Shown here one piece after another: positions 61,988 to 64,000 of a stretch of DNA of 64,000 bases. Each line of letters starts with the position of its first letter. Position 1 is the first letter of the stretch. The position numbers and the translations under genes were made by a program. This stretch comes from an archaeon CG10_big_fil_rev_8_21_14_0_10_43_11 (GTDB lineage Archaea; Nanobdellota; Nanobdellia; PEZQ01): contig PEZQ01000002.1 of assembly GCA_002763265.1 (NCBI GenBank), forward strand, positions 47,690 to 111,689, given 5' to 3'. Below the pieces are notes generated by a model that worked only from the letters and a program-made list of their open reading frames with translations, was not told the DNA's origin and made no database searches.

Positions 61988-62599
61988 ATGCACAACCGTT
62001 CCCTCGGCCAACTCTATGGGCTTATCATGGACAAAGGAAAAATACAGAAAACAAAAATCTCTTTTAGCACCACACGCCCCTTTGAAGCACGTGTCTATGT
62101 AACCCTTATGCAAACGCTCCTGCGCGTTCCAATAAACTCGTTTACTATTTACCTTGAAGATGTTCGGTATGGCAGCGAAGAACGTGCCTTCAATGACTTT
62201 GCAGAATACCTTCCTGAACTCCTGCAGTCCGAACCGCGCATCTTTTACCATCCATTCAAAAACAAACCACGCCTCACCATTATCTACCATGATGAAAACG
62301 TCACAAAACTTATTTCTTCTTTTCTCAAGCATGTTCAAATCCTGCAAAAAAATAATGAATTCTCACAAGGATTTCTTGATGCGATACTCACTCATGCTCA
62401 CTTTGATACGCACACGTTCACGCTTAATGTTGGATACAATGAAATAACCCCCTACCTCATAAACAGTCTTGAAGTGCTGCACGTTGCATATGAACAAGAA
62501 GCGCATCAAGTTATCATCCATGACCTGTATGACTTGCATGAGATATCTTCATTTTCAGAGCTTTCAAAAGAACTACTTGCCCCCTATCTTATAGCATAA
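61988..62599 (+). CDS. Possible degenerate LAGLIDADG-fold protein
   Basis: 203 aa, no intein or intron context. Two regions look like LAGLIDADG halves: QLYGLIMDKGKIQ with ISFSTTRPFEARVYVTLMQTLL (residues 8-45), and GFLDAILTHAHFD with FTLNVGYNEITPYLINSLEVL (about 127-163). In both, the catalytic acidic residue at the end of the motif is changed (DKG, HAH), so DNA cleavage is unlikely. It could be a domesticated DNA- or RNA-binding protein, similar in logic to WhiA, but the assignment is by eye. TATA-like CTTAAATATG lies about 24 bp before the ATG. Confidence 0.55.
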   Translation: MHNRSLGQLYGLIMDKGKIQKTKISFSTTRPFEARVYVTLMQTLLRVPINSFTIYLEDVRYGSEERAFNDFAEYLPELLQSEPRIFYHPFKNKPRLTIIYHDENVTKLISSFLKHVQILQKNNEFSQGFLDAILTHAHFDTHTFTLNVGYNEITPYLINSLEVLHVAYEQEAHQVIIHDLYDLHEISSFSELSKELLAPYLIA

Positions 62600-62644
62600 C
62601 TCTTTTTAGGACAAAATACCTGTAGTACTTGCATGGAGGGGGGC

Positions 62645-63250
62645 ATGCTTCTTGAGAAATTACTTTTAGAAGGAGCAATCAGAACAAAACGCGTCAAAAC
62701 CGCATTCGAGCGCGTCGACCGAAAAAAGTTTGTTCCTCCTGCATACAAGGATTTTGCCTATCTTGACACGCCTGTTCCCATCAGTTTTGACCAAACCATT
62801 TCTGCACCGCACATTGTTGCAGTTATGACTGAATACCTTAGGGTAAAACCCGGAAACACAATTCTTGAAGTTGGTGCGGGTAGCGGATATCAAAGTGCTA
62901 TACTGCTCCATCTTCTCAAAGGAAAAGGAAACCTGTACGCGCTTGAACGAATAAAAGAGCTTGCAAAAATGGCACGCAAAAACCTTACGACCCAGCCTTA
63001 TCAAAACGTGTCTGTTATCACGGGTGATGGAAGCAAAGGCTTAGAAAAACACGCACCATTTGACCGCATTATAGTGTGCGCTTCTGCAAAAAAAGTTCCC
63101 CCAAAGCTTATACAACAACTTGCTGTTGGAGGCATACTCGTGATGCCGCTTGGAAACGAGCTTAAAGTATACACAAAACACGCAAAAAAAGACATTCATG
63201 AAAAGACCGTTGGTTTTGTGAGCTTTGTGCCGCTTGTTGAAAAAGAATAA
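62645..63250 (+). CDS. pcm: Protein-L-isoaspartate O-methyltransferase
   Basis: 201 aa SAM-dependent repair enzyme for damaged Asp/Asn residues. SAM site LEVGAGSGYQSA (near 74), the substrate-side TISAPHIVAVM and IIVCASAKKVPP are typical. The ATG at 62645 is favoured over 62633: the first ATG overlaps a perfect Shine-Dalgarno GGAGG that sits 5 bp before the second. Confidence 0.94.
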   Translation: MLLEKLLLEGAIRTKRVKTAFERVDRKKFVPPAYKDFAYLDTPVPISFDQTISAPHIVAVMTEYLRVKPGNTILEVGAGSGYQSAILLHLLKGKGNLYALERIKELAKMARKNLTTQPYQNVSVITGDGSKGLEKHAPFDRIIVCASAKKVPPKLIQQLAVGGILVMPLGNELKVYTKHAKKDIHEKTVGFVSFVPLVEKE

Positions 63251-63327
63251 CATGTGTGTTGTGTCAGATACCTTCTTAATCATCACAGTTCAGTTGGTGT
63301 CCACATCATCACCCACACCACACCTGT

Positions 63328-63357
63328 TTACGCTCTCGCGTAATCTTTATTAAGATT
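63328..63357 (+). promoter_or_regulatory. Two abutting palindromes upstream of the G+T-rich gene
   Basis: TTACGC-TCTC-GCGTAA (63328-63343) and AATCTT-TATT-AAGATT (63342-63357) overlap by 2 bp. The second contains the likely TATA region, about 25 bp before the ATG at 63377. Could be operator sites or hairpins in RNA. Confidence 0.4.
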
Positions 63358-63376
63358 CTCACCCATATTCAACTCT

Positions 63377-64000
63377 ATGCGTATGAGTCCTAAACACATT
63401 TTTATCTCACTTTTCACTATGTTTTCAGTATCTCCCGTGTTTGCGCAGTTGGAGGGTTCGGGGTTGTTTGGTGGGTTGAGTGTTGTGGGTGGTGTTGTTG
63501 GTGGGTTGATTGGTGTGTTGCAGGAGTCGTCAAATATTTTGACGGTTGCGCGCGTGTTTTCGTTTGTGATTCTTATTGCGGTTACGGGTGCTGCGGCGCG
63601 TTCGATGAGCGCGTCTCGTCGTGGTCAGGGTTTGGATAGGGCTGCTGCGGTTTTTGGTGTTGTGGTGGCGGTTGCGACTCAGGTTTTGGCGCCGCCCGTG
63701 TATCATTTGTTGTTTATGGTGGTTGCGGCGGTGTTGGGTGAGTTGATTCTTTTGGTTGTTGTTGTGGTGTATGTTAGGACGTATTTTTCTGGTGGTGGTC
63801 AGCGGGTGTCTAGTGCGCCGATGCAGGTGTTGACGGGTTTTGCTGCGCTGGGTGCGGGTTCTTTGTTTTTTTTGTTAACCGCGCTTAATTTTGAGTATTT
63901 GATGGGTGTTGTTTCGCAGTCTCTTGGTTGGACTGCGGGTGGTGCGTGGTTTATTACGAGTCTTGCGGGTTGGTTGGCGCTTCCTAATGTGGTGGTTATT
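63377..64000 (+). CDS. G+T-rich membrane protein gene, 3' truncated by window edge
   Basis: At least 208 codons, open to the window end. The N-terminus is a signal peptide (MFSVSPVFAQ ends it), then Gly/Val-rich hydrophobic segments separated by short polar loops (AARSMSASRRGQGLDRAAA, YFSGGGQRVSSAPM), giving about five helices. The first 20 codons look like host codons, but from about 63445 the sequence becomes strongly G and T biased: Leu is nearly always TTG, Val GTT/GTG, Gly GGT, whereas neighbours use CTT/CTC and GGC/GGA. No family recognised. The start is inferred from frame, signal peptide and promoter spacing. Confidence 0.7.
   Translation, partial: MRMSPKHIFISLFTMFSVSPVFAQLEGSGLFGGLSVVGGVVGGLIGVLQESSNILTVARVFSFVILIAVTGAAARSMSASRRGQGLDRAAAVFGVVVAVATQVLAPPVYHLLFMVVAAVLGELILLVVVVVYVRTYFSGGGQRVSSAPMQVLTGFAALGAGSLFFLLTALNFEYLMGVVSQSLGWTAGGAWFITSLAGWLALPNVVVI

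Noticed and set aside
62633..62645. ATG 62633 as pcm start
   Set aside because: This ATG overlaps the Shine-Dalgarno GGAGG for the next ATG; the added MEGG residues have no family support.
1..64000. CRISPR array or defence island
   Set aside because: No regularly spaced short direct repeats with unique spacers were seen, and no Cas or restriction-modification gene. TnpB is explained by its IS element.

Overview
The window reads as part of a chromosome of a DPANN-type archaeon, most like a Woesearchaeota or Pacearchaeota relative; that placement is inference from gene content, since no marker tree could be run. Archaeal hallmarks are Orc1/Cdc6, both subunits of the D-family DNA polymerase, FEN1, a histone, archaeal-class CCA-adding enzyme, Trm5, Dph5, RqcH/NFACT, PINc-KH ATPase, AglB/Stt3 and a tRNA-Val. 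Many genes look leaderless, with a TATA-like box about 25-30 bp before the start codon. Host coding DNA is moderate in GC but rich in GCGC/CGCG words. Islands lacking these words stand out as acquired DNA.

Layout. 1-6050: replication block (orc1 end, polD small and large subunits). 6043-12215: leftward run of a TctA-like permease, AK6-type kinase, two phosphoesterases, PINc-KH ATPase and serS. 12367-12870: thpR. 12871-14720: AT-rich accessory island with a leftward arsR / Met-rich SHOCT / dsrE operon bounded by 12-bp inverted repeats, followed by hairpin-rich DNA without a gene. 14773-18049: topA, histone, map. 18065-19770: an intact-looking IS200/IS605 element (tnpA + tnpB). 19911-30503: RNA and translation genes (rqcH, cca, dph5, mnmA, trm5) mixed with a prepilin peptidase, an altered HIT protein and coiled-coil membrane proteins. 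30564-46761: surface glycan and N-glycosylation locus (sugar-1-P nucleotidylyltransferase, two wecB epimerases, several GT4 enzymes, flippase, dehydratase, polyprenyl-P GlcNAc-1-P transferase, AglB). 46816-54310: SpoIIM-like protein, fen, MscS-like protein, NcsA-type thiolase, SWIM-DUF357 protein, tRNA-Val, a COG2522-type regulator with iscS and a DUF1858 protein, MarR-like regulator, thioredoxin. 54371-64000: HAD hydrolase, Ca2+-type P-ATPase, secreted CARDB-like protein, membrane glycosyltransferases, a possible dead LAGLIDADG protein, pcm, and a G+T-rich membrane protein gene cut by the window end.

How the parts work together. The glycan locus can supply activated sugars, build a lipid-linked glycan, flip it and transfer it to Asn. 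The IscS/DUF1858/regulator operon, thioredoxin, NcsA, MnmA and the DsrE-like protein suggest active sulfur trafficking and tRNA thiolation. No single large new defence system or CRISPR array is visible. The best leads are the inverted-repeat-bounded arsR-SHOCT-dsrE cassette, a 53-bp direct repeat around the second wecB, a HIT protein without its nucleophilic histidine, a probable catalytically dead LAGLIDADG protein, and the compositionally deviant gene at the right edge.
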